DNA of 64,000 nt from Perognathus longimembris pacificus (GCF_023159225.1 NC_063174.1:29843983-29907982), one strand, 5' to 3'; positions 42,966 through 54,526 are shown, counted from the stretch's first letter. Numbers and translations are program-made. The notes: generated from the sequence alone by a model not told the origin.

Positions 42966-44423
42966 GTGAACACCTCAGCAACAACCAAGAAGGTCACGCT
43001 CACCCATTGGGAAGCAAGGTTCAACAGCCAAACACAAACCCAGAGCCAGGTCACCAGGACACAAGGCTCCCACCGGCGGACCAGCAGGAAACAACACAAA
43101 ACCAAACCAGAGAAGCCACACACAGATCCCCAGATGTGCAAATCACAAAGAAATATAACACAGTTCATCAAAGAGCAAGCCAACTCCCCAGCTCCAAAAA
43201 GCAGCACGACTGAAGAGGAGATAGAGAATAAAAAAGCAAATGAGGCCATGTTAACAGAAATATGAGAACTAGTCAGAATTGAAACCAGAAAACAATTCCA
43301 GGATTTTAGAGGGGAAGTCTTGAAGGACATCCAGGAAGCCAAGAAAGAAATGGAAGCAAACATGGATACAATGCAAGCCTGCTTTAAAGAAGACCTTAAC
43401 ATCCTGAGAAGTGAAATGCATGAAAAAATCGATTTAAAATACAACTCTTTAAAGGAAGAAATTTCCACGATCAGAGCTGATCTGACAACCATAAATAGCT
43501 CTCTGACATCCATAAACTCCGCAATTGAATCCACAGCACAAAGAATCGACCACATGGAATCCAGAATCTCTCGTGTGGACAATGAAGCAGCCGACAACAA
43601 CCAGAAAATTACCACACTCCAAGAAACGGTGAAGCTTCAGGGCAGACTAATCCAGAAACTAATGGACAAAGACAAGAGATATAATCTGCGCATAACTGAA
43701 ATAGAAGAAGGAGCCGAATACCAGAACAGAGGGCTTAAACATGTTCTCAATAAAGTTATTGCAGAAAACTTCCCCAACCTCACAAGGGACCCCATCCAGG
43801 TAACCGAAGCCTATAGGACACCTGGCAGGCCAGACCCCAGAAAAGCCACCCCAAGACACATAATATTCAAGACTTCAGATCTCAAGAATAAAGAGCAAAT
43901 TCTGAATTCAGCCAAAGCAAAGAAAGAAATTTTCTACAATGGGAAGAGGATTCGATTAACAGCAGACCTCTCCACACAAACCTACCAAGCGCGAAGTGAG
44001 TGGAAGAACACCATCCACGTACTACAGGCTAACAATATGCAACCTCGGATCAAATATCCAGTGAAATTGGAGTTCATATTTGAAGGGAAAACCAGATCTT
44101 TCCATACCAAAGAGGAGCTAAAGGAGTATGTGAATAAAAAACCAGCCCTGCAGCGAATTCTAAGAGGGGAAACCCACCTAAAAGAGATCATACAAGAGAC
44201 ACAGACAGAAACAGAAAGAAACTACAATAGCCAAAGCCCAACAGAAAGAACAGCTCACTGGAAACAAGGAAACAAAAAAACAAATAAAAGAGGAAAAACA
44301 GCCCAACAAGAAAATGGAAGGAGAAAAAACACACTTATCCTTGATCTCTTTGAATATAAATGGTTTAAACTCTCTGATAAAGAGGAGAAGACTGGCAGAA
44401 TGGATTCGCAAACAAAAAGTTGA
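42966..44423 (+). pseudogene. L1-A ORF1p, with an in-frame stop and a lost terminator
   Basis: ORF1p is the trimeric RNA-binding partner of ORF2p. The frame runs from at least 42966 (a GTG codon, not a proven start; an in-frame ATG lies at 43248). TGA at 43263-43265 breaks it, then it is open to 44423. After the stop come a heptad-rich coiled coil (about 43320-43660), an RRM-like domain from NLRITEIEEG, with NFPNLTRDPIQVTEAYRTP and RHIIFKTS, and a basic C-terminal domain (LTADLSTQTYQARSEW). Copy 1 stops at the position of 44261-44263, where this copy reads TGG, so the frame extends about 53 codons and overlaps ORF2 (ATG 44314) by 110 bases. An alternative frame from ATG 42806 to 43213 may be the true N-terminus after a frameshift. 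Confidence 0.85.
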
Positions 44424-47400
44424 CATCTGTTGTCTACAAGAGACACACCTTACAGCAAGGGACAAAAAGAGGCTCCGAATGAAAGGATGGAGCAAGATCT
44501 TCCAAGCAAACACATCTACCAAAATGGCAGGTATAGCCATCCTGATCTCAGACAAGCTGGACTTCTCATTAAAATCAACTCAAAAAGACAAAGAAGGACA
44601 CTATATTGTAATACAAGGAAAAATCCAGAATCAAGACATCATGGTGATAAATGTATACTCACCGAATAAAAGAGGCCCTACATATGTCAAGCAAATTCTC
44701 ACAGAATTACAGAACAAGATAGACGCAAACACAATTATAGTGGGTGACTTTAATACCCTACTCTCTCCAAGAGACAGATCCAATACCCAGAGGATCAGCA
44801 AGGGAGCTGAGGACCTAAGTAACACCATATCCCAAATGGATCTGACAGACCTATATAGAATCTTCCACCCTAGAGAGACCCAATACACCTTCTTCTCAGC
44901 AGCCCATGGATCATACTCCAAAATAGACCATGTCATAGCCCACACAAAGAACCTCAGCAAATACAAAAGTATTGAGGTCATCCCATGTATTATATTTGAT
45001 CACAGTGGATTAAAGGTAACCCTCAATAACAACGGTTACCAAAGAGGCTATACACATTCTTGGAGGCTAAACCCCACACTGTTATCCAACACTTGGGCCA
45101 CAGACCAAATTAAAGATAAAATCAACGAATTCATAACCCACAATGACAATGAAAACACATCACAAAGAAACCTATGGGACACAGCTAAGGCAGTACTGAG
45201 GGGCAAGATCATTGCTCTCAGCACTCATATTAAAAGAATGGAAGCAGAGCAGGTGAATAACCTCACGATGAAACTAAAACAACTGGAGAAACAAGAAATG
45301 ACCGAATCTAAATCGACTACGAGGAGAGAGATCACAAAGATTAAAGAAGAGATAAATCTGATTGAAAATAGAAAGACCATTCAACAAATAAATAAGACTA
45401 AATGCAGGTTCTTTGAGAAAATAAATAAAATTGACAGACCCCTCGCAAGACTTACAAAAAAAAGAAGAGACTCATATACAAAATCAGGGACTCCACCGGA
45501 AAAATTATAAGTACACACAATATTCAAACAATCATAAGGAGCTATTTCCAGAACCTCTACTCAGTAAAAAACAATAATTTTACAGAAATGGATCAATTCT
45601 TAGAGAAGTATAAACTGCCCAAACTGAACCAAGAAGAAATAAATCAACTAAATAAACCAATAACTTACAGTGAGATACAGGAGGTAATCAAGAACCGCCC
45701 AACAAAGAAAAGCCCAGGCCCAGATGGATTCACCAACGAATTCTACAAAACCTTTAGTGAGGAGCTAATACCAATACTCCTCAAACTCTTCCGCGAAATA
45801 GAAACAGAGGGAGAAATCCCAAACTCATTCTATGAAGCTAATATCATACTCATTCCCAAACCAGGCAAAGACCCAACAAAAAAAGAGAACTACAGACCAA
45901 TATCACTAATGAACACAGACGCAAAGCTCCTCAATAAAATGTTAGCTAGCAGGATCCAGAAACTGATCAAGAAAATCATACATCATGACCAAGTAGGCTT
46001 CATCCAACAGTCACAAGGATGGTTCAACATCCGTAAATCAATCAACGTAATTCACCACATAAACAGAACTAAAATCAAGAACCACATTGTTATCTCAGTC
46101 GATGCCCAAAAAGTCTTTGACAAAATACAACATCCATACTTATTAAAAGCTTTGGAGAGTCGGGGCTGGGGATATGGCCTAGTGGCAAGAGTGCCTGCCT
46201 CGGATACACGAGGCCCTAGGTTCGATTCCCCAGCACCACATATACAGAAAACGGCCAGAAGCGGCGCTGTGGCTCAAGTGGCAGAGTGCTAGCCTTGAGC
46301 GGGAAGAAGCCAGGGACAGTGCTTAGGCCCTGAGTCCAAGGCCCAGGAATGGCCAAAAAAAAAATAAATAAATAAATAAAAAATAAAAGCTTTGGAGAGA
46401 ACAGGAATAGATGGAACATTCCTCAAAACAATAAAAGCCATATACAACAGACCAACTGCTAATATCATATTAAATGGAGAGAAACTTAAATCATTCCCCC
46501 TAAATTCAGGAACAAGACAGGGATACCCACTCTCCCCACTTCTTTTCAACATAGTGCTGGAATCCCTAGCCATGTCAATAAGGCAAGAGGAGGACATCAA
46601 AGGGATCCATATCGGCAAGGAAGAAATCAAGTTATCCCTATTCGCAGACGACATGATCTTATATCTGAAGGACCCAAAACACTCAGTCCCCAAACTTCTA
46701 CACCTAATAAACCATTTTGGCAAAGTAGCAGGATACAAAATCAATCCACAAAAGTCAGCAGCTTTTCTGTACACCAGCAATAGACAAACAGAAAAGGAAA
46801 TTATGGAAACAATTCCATTTACAGTAGCCAAAAAGAGAATAAAGTACCTAGGGGTCAACTTAACCAAGGACGTGATGGACCTATTTATTGGAAACTATAA
46901 AAATCTAATAAGGGAAATCAAAGAAGACACAAGGAGATGGAAAGACCTCCCATGCTCATGGGTAGGCAGAATCAATATAGTGAAAATGGCCATATTGCCC
47001 AAATTGTTATACAAATTCAATGCAATACCTATCAAAATCCCAGCCACATTCTTCACTGAAATAGAGAAACCAATCCATAAATTCATATGGAACAGCAAAA
47101 GAACTAGAATAGCCAAAGCAATTCTAGGCAAAAAAAGCAGTGCAGGAGGTATCACAATACCAGACTTCAAGCTCTACTACAGGGCCATCATAACAAAAAC
47201 AGCCTGGTATTGGTATAAAAACAGATCAGAAGACCAATGGATTAGAATTGAAGATCCAGAAATAAGACCACACTCTTACAGTCAGCTGATATTTGACAAA
47301 GGAGCTAAAGACATACAATGGAATAAACATAGCCTCTTCAACTACTGGTGCTGGGAGAACTGGGCAGCCATATGCAGAAAACTCAAAGTAGACCCAAACC

Positions 47401-48303
47401 TATCACCATGCACCAAGATCAACTCAAAATGGATCAAGGACCTCAATATCAGACGGGAAACGCTGAAAATGCTGATGGACAGAGTGGGAAAGACGCTACA
47501 ACTTATAGGCACAGGAAGGAACTTCCTGAATATAGTCCCAGGGGCACAACAAATAGGGGAAAGACCAATGGGACTACTACAAATTAAAAAGTTTCTGCAC
47601 AGCTAAGGACGTAGCCACCAAAATAGAAAGACAGCCAACAATATGGGAAAGGATATTTACCAGCACAGCAACAGACAAAGGCCTGATATCTGTCATCTAC
47701 AGAGAACTCAAAAAACTAAGCTCCTCCAAGCCCAATAAACCTATTAGGAAATGGGCAAAAGAGCTAAAGAGAGACTTCACAAGAGAAGATATAAAAATGG
47801 CAAAGAAACATATGAGGAAATGCTCCACATCCCTGATAGTAAAGGAAATGCAAATAAAAACAACCCTGAGATACCACCTCACCCCAGTTAGAATGGCCTA
47901 TACTCTGAACTCAGGAAACAACAAATGCTGGAGGGGCTGTGGGGAAAGAGGAACCCTTCTCCATTGTTGGTGGGAGTGCAAATTAGTACAACCACTTTGG
48001 AGAACAATATGGAGGTTTCTCAAAAAGCTCAATATAGACCTACCCTATGACCCAGCCATACCACTCCTAGTCATCTATCCTAAACAGCAAACCCCAAGAT
48101 ATCAAAAAGACATTTGTACTTCCATGTTTATCGTCGCACAATTCACAATAGCTAAAATATGGAAACAACCCAGATGCCCCTCCACAGACGAATGGATCCA
48201 AAAAATATGGTATTTATACACAATGGAATACTACATAGCAATTAGGAATGGCGCAATATTGTTATTTGCAGGGAAATGGTCAGAACTTAAACAAATAATG
48301 TAG
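44314..48303 (+). pseudogene. L1-A ORF2p, copy 2, split by frameshifts and a SINE
   Basis: The ATG at 44314 opens the APE endonuclease: [38 protein letters not shown]. The conserved SDH becomes FDH here (TTT at 44995-44997; copy 1 has TCT), which should impair nicking. A frameshift near 45470 ends the frame at 45510. A second frame carries the RT palm start (KSPGPDGF) to 46159, where an IDL-Geo SINE is inserted. After it the same frame continues with [14 protein letters not shown] and catalytic FADD (46641-46652) until a 5-base deletion near 47565. A last frame holds the cysteine motif ([18 protein letters not shown]) and stops early at TAG 48301-48303, about 20 codons before the stop in copy 1. 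Confidence 0.94.
46160..46383 (+). mobile_element. Young IDL-Geo SINE inside L1-A ORF2
   Basis: GGGGCTGGGGATATGGCCTA, GGTTCGATTCCCCAGCACC, AAAACGGCCAGAAGCGGC, GGCCCAGGAATGGCC, then an (AAAT)n tail. Perfect 16-bp duplication, taaaagctttggagag, at 46144-46159 and 46384-46399. Sits within the RT domain. Confidence 0.97.
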
Positions 48304-48576
48304 AGCGAGACAAGTCTAGAACTCAGAAAACAAAGGGGCATGATTTCCCTGATATATGACTGTTAAGAAAGGGAGACAGAGAGACAGTAGAGACCAAGTC
48401 TGTGAAACCAGAAACTGCTTGTCAAATAGTATTCCCCACAGGATTGGGGCAGCGACCCAACAGTATGTAACTAAAACCAAACAATTACTCAACACATAAT
48501 GGTCAAAAATTGACCTCTCAGGGGAATACAATAGGTCAAAAGCTTTTAATGTACGTTCATATAAGTCTACTGTCGA

Positions 48577-49798
48577 AAAGGCCTCATCTCTAAAATATAT
48601 GCAGAACTAAAAAAATTACCTTCTTCCAAAACAAAACCGCAAAGAACCAATAGCCCCCTCATCAAGTGGGCTAAAGACTTACAAAGAAACTTCTCTGATG
48701 AGGAAATGAGAATGGCCAATAGACATAAGAAAAAATGCTCTACATCACTAGCCATAAAGGAAATGCAAATCAAAACAACATTGAGATTCCATCTCACCCC
48801 AGCAAGAATGTCATATATCAAGAAAACTAATAATAACACTTGTTGGAGGGGATGTGGCCAAAAGGGAACCCTACTTCATTGTTGGTGGGAATGTAAACTG
48901 GTTCAGCCACTCTGGCAAGCAGTATGGAGATTCCTCAGAAGGCTCAATATAGAACTCCCCTATGACCCAGCAGCCCCACTGTTGGGTATCTATCCAAAAG
49001 CCCACAAAGAAAATCACAGTAATGCCACCAGCACAACAATGTTCATCGCAGCACAATTTGTCATAGCGAGAAGCTGGAACCAACCCAGATGCCCCTCCAT
49101 AGATGAATGGATCAGGAAAATGTGGTACATTTACACAATGGAATTTTATGCCTCTATCAGAAAGAATGACATTGTTCCATTTGTAAGGAAATGGAAGGAC
49201 TTGGAAAAAGTTATACTAAGTGAAGTGAGCCAGACCCAAAGAAACATGGACTCTATGGCCTCCCTTATTGGGAATAATTAGTACAGGTTTAGGCAAGCCA
49301 TAGCAGAGCATCACAAGGCCCAATAGCTATACCCTTAGGAACACATAAGATGATGCTAAGTGAAATGAACTCCATGTTATGGAAACAAGTGATATATCAC
49401 AGTTGTAACTACTTTCAACGTCCTATGTGTATGTGTAGTTTCTATTATTGATGATGTTCTTGTATCACCTTCCTGTGGTTGTACCTACACTATCTCTGTA
49501 ATCTTATCTGAGTATATTGGAAATCGTGTTTACTGGTATTGGAAGTAGGAAATTCAAAGGGAATACCAAATTTGAGAGACACAGGGTAAAAAAAGAGAAA
49601 TAACTACAAAAGCAATACTTGCAAAACTGTTTGGTGTAAGTGAACTGAACACCTGGGGGGGGGGAGGGAAAGGGGGGCAGGGAGGGGGGCATGAGGGACA
49701 AGGCAACAAACAGTACAAGAAATGTATCCAATGCCCAACGTATGATACTGTAACCTCTCTGTACATCAGTTTGATAATAAAAATTTGAGAAAAAAAAA
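48577..49798 (+). mobile_element. 5'-truncated L1-B nested in the L1-A 3'UTR
   Basis: About 1.2 kb of L1-B: the ORF2 C-terminus (to the natural stop at 49281), the 3'UTR with G-rich tract (49655-49690), AATAAAAATTTG and poly(A). A 14-bp duplication with one mismatch, aagtctactgtcga at 48563-48576 and aagactactgtcga at 49799-49812. The L1-A 3'UTR resumes at CATATGGTCTAATATCGAC. Confidence 0.96.
48595..49281 (+). pseudogene. L1-B ORF2p C-terminal fragment
   Basis: The frame KIYAELKKL to SLIGNN is uninterrupted and includes the cysteine motif [18 protein letters not shown]. With no endonuclease or RT core it is non-functional; it is part of the truncated element 48577-49798. Confidence 0.88.
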
Positions 49799-50075
49799 AA
49801 GACTACTGTCGACATATGGTCTAATATCGACATTACATTTAAAGCCCTAGGTGAACTTTCTTGGGCCCGGCCACGTGGCTACTATATATGTTCTTGATAC
49901 ATTGTATGTTGTATATATGTCTACCTGACCTAGAGAAGGGATAGAAAAACAGGGCGTAAGATATCACAAGAAATGTACACACTCCCCTACTATCTAACTG
50001 TACCCTTTTTGCACAACACCCTGTCCAAAAAATTTGTGTTCAATAAATAAATTAATTAAATTAAAAAAATTATCT

Positions 50076-50287
50076 TGGGCTGGAGATATGGCCTAGTGGC
50101 AAGAGTGCCGGCCTCGTGTATCCGAGGCCCTACACGAGGCCCTAGGTTCGATTCCCCAGCACCACATATACAGAAAACGGCCATAAGCGGTGCTGTGGCT
50201 CAAGCGCCAGAGTGCTAGCCTTGAGCTGGAAGAAGCCAGGGACAGTGCTCAGGCCCTGAGTCCAAGGCCCAGGACTGGCAAAAAAAA
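50076..50287 (+). mobile_element. IDL-Geo SINE inserted at the L1-A 3' junction
   Basis: GGGCTGGAGATATGGCC, GGTTCGATTCCCCAGCACC, AAAACGGCCATAAGCGGTGC, GGCCCAGGACTGGC, poly(A). Its own duplication aaaaaaattatct (50063-50075 and 50288-50300) lies within the target-site duplication of the L1. After GAGTGCCGGCCTCG the left monomer carries a short extra inverted piece (TGTATCCGAGGCCCTACACG). Confidence 0.93.
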
Positions 50288-50536
50288 AAAAAAATTATCT
50301 CTGCTTATCTAAACCAAAAAATTATTCATCCTGGTTTATGTACAAGTGAAAATTTTAAATATCATGAATCGAGATACTAGTGTATCATTGTAATCCTTAT
50401 TCTATTCAGATTGCTGTGCCTTCTAAAAAAAATGCAATTCTTGAAATACAAAGAAAATGCTTGCTCCAGAACCACATCCCTTTTCTTGATTTGAAATAGA
50501 ATAGCTTGCTCATTATTAAATTAGAAAGACATATTG

Positions 50537-50767
50537 TGGCAGTTCTAGGGCTCGAACTCAGAGCCTGGGTGCTGTATCTGAGCTTTTGTGCTCAAGAATA
50601 GCACTCTACATCTGTGATCCACACCTCCACAAACTTCCAGTTTTCTGTGGTTAATTGGCGATAAGGGTCTCACGGGTTTTCCTGCCTGGGTAGGCTTTCC
50701 ACTGCAATCCTCAGATCTCAGTCTCCCAAGTAGCTAGGATTACAGGCATGAGCCACCAGTGCCCAGT
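50537..50767 (-). mobile_element. B1-headed dimeric SINE
   Basis: GGGCTCGAACTCAGAGCCTG, GTGGTTAATTGGCGATAAGG, TCCCAAGTAGCTAGGATTAC, GAGCCACCAGTGCCCAG on the minus strand. Confidence 0.92.
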
Positions 50768-50769
50768 GA

Positions 50770-51477
50770 AGATTTATTTTGAGGAAGATACATGTATCAG
50801 TAGAGATACTAGAAACAAAGCCAATAATTCTTGCCAGACCTAAAGTCATCGCTATAGTTACTATTATCCTATCCTTGTCTGAGTTGGGAGTCTGTAACTT
50901 ATATCAACTAAAATGTTGAATCACTTTTGTTTAAGGTATTTAAGAAAAAAATAGCCATTATTACCTGGGTTTAGGTTGTTGTGTGACATGAATTTCAAGC
51001 AATTGCTTTCTCATAGGTAATTTTTAAGCTTACTTCCTCTTTCCTCCCAAATATAATTATACAATCATAATTAATGTAAGATCTATGCATTTTCATACTG
51101 AAAAATTTTCAGAAAAAGTATACTTGAGATCAAGCAAAGTATCTGTTAAAATAAGAACATTTCAGATTTAACTACTACTAAATAATTTTACATACTATCA
51201 AAAAAGACTACTTTTCCAAGAATCATGGCATATTCATTTACCAAAAGTATCCAAAACACTGTATAGTAATCTGATACATTTGCTGAGCACCAGGCCATAA
51301 AGTTATACAGATCAAAGACCAAGTACTATTCTCAAAGACCTCCCATCTAGGATAAGCTCTCTCAAAAACTACCTTCTACAAAACTGTAAGGTTAGACTCT
51401 TGGACCACAAAAATTTAAGATTTTTTAGTGTTTTATCTAATGGGCTAGCCTAGTTAGTGCATACTATTTATCTCCCC
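50770..51477. other. Single-copy AT-rich sequence between the two full-length L1s
   Basis: No feature recognised. The L1-B target-site duplication begins at 51478. Confidence 0.5.
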
Positions 51478-51493
51478 AAGAATATTTATTGGG

Positions 51494-53355
51494 GACTTCC
51501 GGGAAGACAGCAGAGGAGCTGCAGTGCACTAGCTCAGCTCCCTCCAGCATCGCAGTTTTTCTCATCCCATAGAAACTTTTACTACTAGAAAGACAACCAG
51601 CGTCAGTTGTAACAGTACAGGGATTCTGGCCAGGAAGGAAAAATTGACTTTGCTCGTCTGAAAACACAGATTCAAGCTCTGGGCGGTGTCCCACCACCAC
51701 GCCAGTGCCGGCACCGGCACAGCGCCCGGCACAGCAACCTGCACTCCACGCAGGTAAAGCACACAGTGGAGACCAGGAGGCGGGTGAGCACGGACGACCT
51801 GAAATCGCAGAGAAAGCGTGAGTACCCCACGAAAGATATTCTCACTCACACCCACAGAGCAGCTTCTGCAAGGCAGCCCTTCCCCCACCACCAGAGCAAA
51901 GCGCCATCTTTGCCACTGGCATAGGATCAGACCAGATTGGAACTAAAGTGGGCCTGGGAAAAGTGAGGTCAAAGTAGCCATCTTTGAAAAGGGCAAGAGG
52001 GACCGAACAGTGAGAGCCAACTCCGCCCAGGAGAACGCCCCCTGCCCAGGCAGGAGGCGTGTCCAGGGCCACGGCTTAGCCAGAGGTGCCCGCCCTGCCC
52101 GCCAGAACGTCTAAATTTAACGCGACAACAGCCAGCAGCTCCTGGCAGCACGGAAACCCCAGACGGAGGAACCAATAGATCCTGAGACAGTTAAAAGGTC
52201 CCGTCACAGAGGAAGCCCAATTCCCAGCCCGACACGGAGCTGCTTTCCATAGCCACCTCCGCCAAGGAGGCCGGCCCACCCAGGAGACAGAAGCCTCACA
52301 CAGGCAAGCAACTCTCAGGAGGGTAAAACAGGCCACAGGCACCCCGCCCTGCTCAGTCCAAAGCCTATTCAAAGCCAGGCGTTAAAGGCCGTGGCCACGC
52401 AGCAGACAGAGGAGCAAACTGAAATCTGCCAAACCCAGACAATCAGGAATATAGACTGCAGACCATCACAAGGAAACCAGAGACTGGGGAAAGACCACCC
52501 AAACAAGAAAGACTCCATTTTTTTTTCTTTTTCTTTTCAACATTTTTTAAACTTAAAAAAAAAAAATTTTTTTTTTTCAATTCGGAAACGTCTTCGTTTT
52601 TTTTTTTTTTCCTTGTTTTCTATTTTTACCTGTTTTTTTTTATCAAGGTTTTTTTCTTTTCTGCTTGTTTGGGTTGTTCCTTTTCTGATTATTTTCTTTT
52701 ATTTTATTTTCTTTTTTAAATAATTTTTCTCTGTTGTGTGCATCTGTCTCCCACTATTTTTACTTTATTTCTCTCTTTGCGTTCTCTTTCTTTAAAACTT
52801 ACTTTCCTATGAAGAACACCTCCACTCTTTTCTGCTAACTCTCCATTATCTATCATTGCAACCTTGTTCTCTCTACTGATTCTACTCTTCTCCACATTTC
52901 CACATCACTGAAACTAAACCAAAATCACCACCTCCCCTCCCCAATACATTTTACTCTATTCTCTTTACTACCTCCAACTTACCCTCCTGACTTACTGCCT
53001 GGACCTCCAGTCTCCAATGACTCCTGGTTATTGGATAGAGGGTATCCCAGCTTAATCTGAGTGAATCAAAGGGGTTCATAGAGAAAGCCAGTCCTAAAAG
53101 AACTTAATATAAAAACAAGAATTGCGTATAGGGTTGTAACAGTAAATAAGTAACTACTGAATACAGGGGCCAGGATCCGTTGTTATATTGAAATTGTATT
53201 CTTTAGGAACACCAAATCTAATTTTATAGACAGGTATACAGGGTATCTGTACATAATTGTGAACTTGTAAGATTTACACAACAGTGCTTGGTAAAGGCTG
53301 CTTTGGGTCTTAAACGGTGCTCACAGGTGCTGGTAGACTGGAATCCCCAATTCAA
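51494..53355 (+). promoter_or_regulatory. L1-B 5'UTR / internal promoter
   Basis: About 1.86 kb. It opens GGACTTCCGGGAAGACAGC; ACTTCCGG (51495-51502) is the ETS-family core in reverse. The first kilobase is GC-rich. At about 52515-52745 it changes abruptly to T-rich DNA, and then to ordinary sequence before ORF1. It shares no obvious sequence with the L1-A 5' region. Promoter function is inferred from position. Confidence 0.7.
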
Positions 53356-54474
53356 ATGGGCAGAAGAAACACAAGAAAGATGGCAAACAATGAAGTCTTA
53401 TCCCCCACTCAAAACAAGCAGGAAGCAGAGCAGTCAATCAAAGACATCGAAGAGAACCCCCATAAAGCTCTACAAAGTCTACTGATAAACATGATAAATG
53501 AAAAGTTTGAATCTCTTCAGTCAATTATTCTAGAGAGTGAGGAGGCAAAGCAAAAATTAATGGAGAATTTCATGGCGTCCACAAATAGAAAGATAAATGA
53601 ACTTCAAGAGTCAAATGAAAAGATAGCTAACCAGCTTAAAGATTTGAGAGACAACTCTCAAAACCAAAGTAATGAAGTTAATGAAGTAAAGAAGTCCATA
53701 CAAGACCTAAGAAATGAAATGGAAATTATCAGGAAAGACCAGTCAGAAGCAAAAGAGATTCGAAATCAAGTAGCTAGCCTACAGTCCCGACTAACTGAAG
53801 CAGAGGATCAAATTTCAGGAACTGAAAATTCCTTAGATTCTATGGAGAAAGATAAAAAATCAATACAAATCCAGTCCAATCAACAAAACAGATCGCTACA
53901 GGAGATTCAGGACATGATCAGGAAGCCCAATTTAAGGATAATAGGTATTGAGGAAAACTTGGAGAAAGAGGTTAATGGGATAGGCAACGTATTTAACAGA
54001 ATATTAGCTGAGAACTTCCCAAATATCCAGAAGGAAAGGCCTATACAGATACAAGAAGCATTTAGAACCCCAAATCGACCAGACCAGAATAGAACATCCC
54101 ACCGACACATTGTGATCAAAACAGGTTCAGTAGAGTGCAAGGAAAAAATACTCAAAGCTGTTAGGGCAAAGAAAACAATCACATATAAAGGAAAAGCAAT
54201 AATTACCCCAGACTTCTCAGCAGAGACCATGAAAGCAAGGAAAGCCTGGAATGAAGTATACCAAACCCTAAATAAAAATAACTACCAACCAAGAATTCTG
54301 TACCCAGCCAAACTCTCATTCATAGCGGAAGGTCAAATAAAAGTCTTCCACAGTAAGGAAAAACTGAAACAATATATCTCAACCAAACCAGTTTTACAGA
54401 AAGTCTTCAAAGATGTACTATACAGGGATAATAATCAAGATCCCAATACAGACAGAGAAATGAATCCTAAATAG
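53356..54474 (+). CDS. L1-B ORF1p, intact
   Basis: The frame is uninterrupted: 372 codons from ATG 53356 to TAG 54472-54474, in the usual range for rodent ORF1p. An upstream GTG at 53317 would add 13 residues but is not an expected start. Residues about 40-185 are heptad-rich coiled coil (trimerisation). From about 189 the RRM begins with RKPNLRIIGIEE, followed by NFPNIQKERP, IQIQEAFRTPNRPDQ and HRHIVIKTG. The C-terminal domain has ITPDFSAETMKARKAW and ILYPAKLSFIAEG. The protein binds L1 RNA and acts as a nucleic-acid chaperone in the L1 particle. ORF2 follows after 52 bases. No lesion seen. Confidence 0.95.
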   Translation: MGRRNTRKMANNEVLSPTQNKQEAEQSIKDIEENPHKALQSLLINMINEKFESLQSIILESEEAKQKLMENFMASTNRKINELQESNEKIANQLKDLRDNSQNQSNEVNEVKKSIQDLRNEMEIIRKDQSEAKEIRNQVASLQSRLTEAEDQISGTENSLDSMEKDKKSIQIQSNQQNRSLQEIQDMIRKPNLRIIGIEENLEKEVNGIGNVFNRILAENFPNIQKERPIQIQEAFRTPNRPDQNRTSHRHIVIKTGSVECKEKILKAVRAKKTITYKGKAIITPDFSAETMKARKAWNEVYQTLNKNNYQPRILYPAKLSFIAEGQIKVFHSKEKLKQYISTKPVLQKVFKDVLYRDNNQDPNTDREMNPK

Positions 54475-54526
54475 TAAACATCAGATCAAGAAATGGGAAG
54501 ACACAGCTTTAAACAAGATAGTGATA

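Larger units (their letters stand above)
41779..50062 (+). mobile_element. L1-A copy 2, full length, with three later insertions
   Basis: The duplication aaaaaattatctctg at 41764-41778 recurs at 50289-50303, where a SINE has split the right-hand copy. The element starts GAGAGGAAGATGGCATCACC, then has a GC-rich 5' region, ORF1, ORF2, a 3'UTR and an A/AT-rich tail. Removing the ORF2 SINE (46160-46383) and the L1-B fragment (48577-49798) with their duplications leaves roughly 6.8 kb, normal for a full mammalian L1. All coding parts carry lesions, so it is immobile, but the promoter end is complete. Confidence 0.96.
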
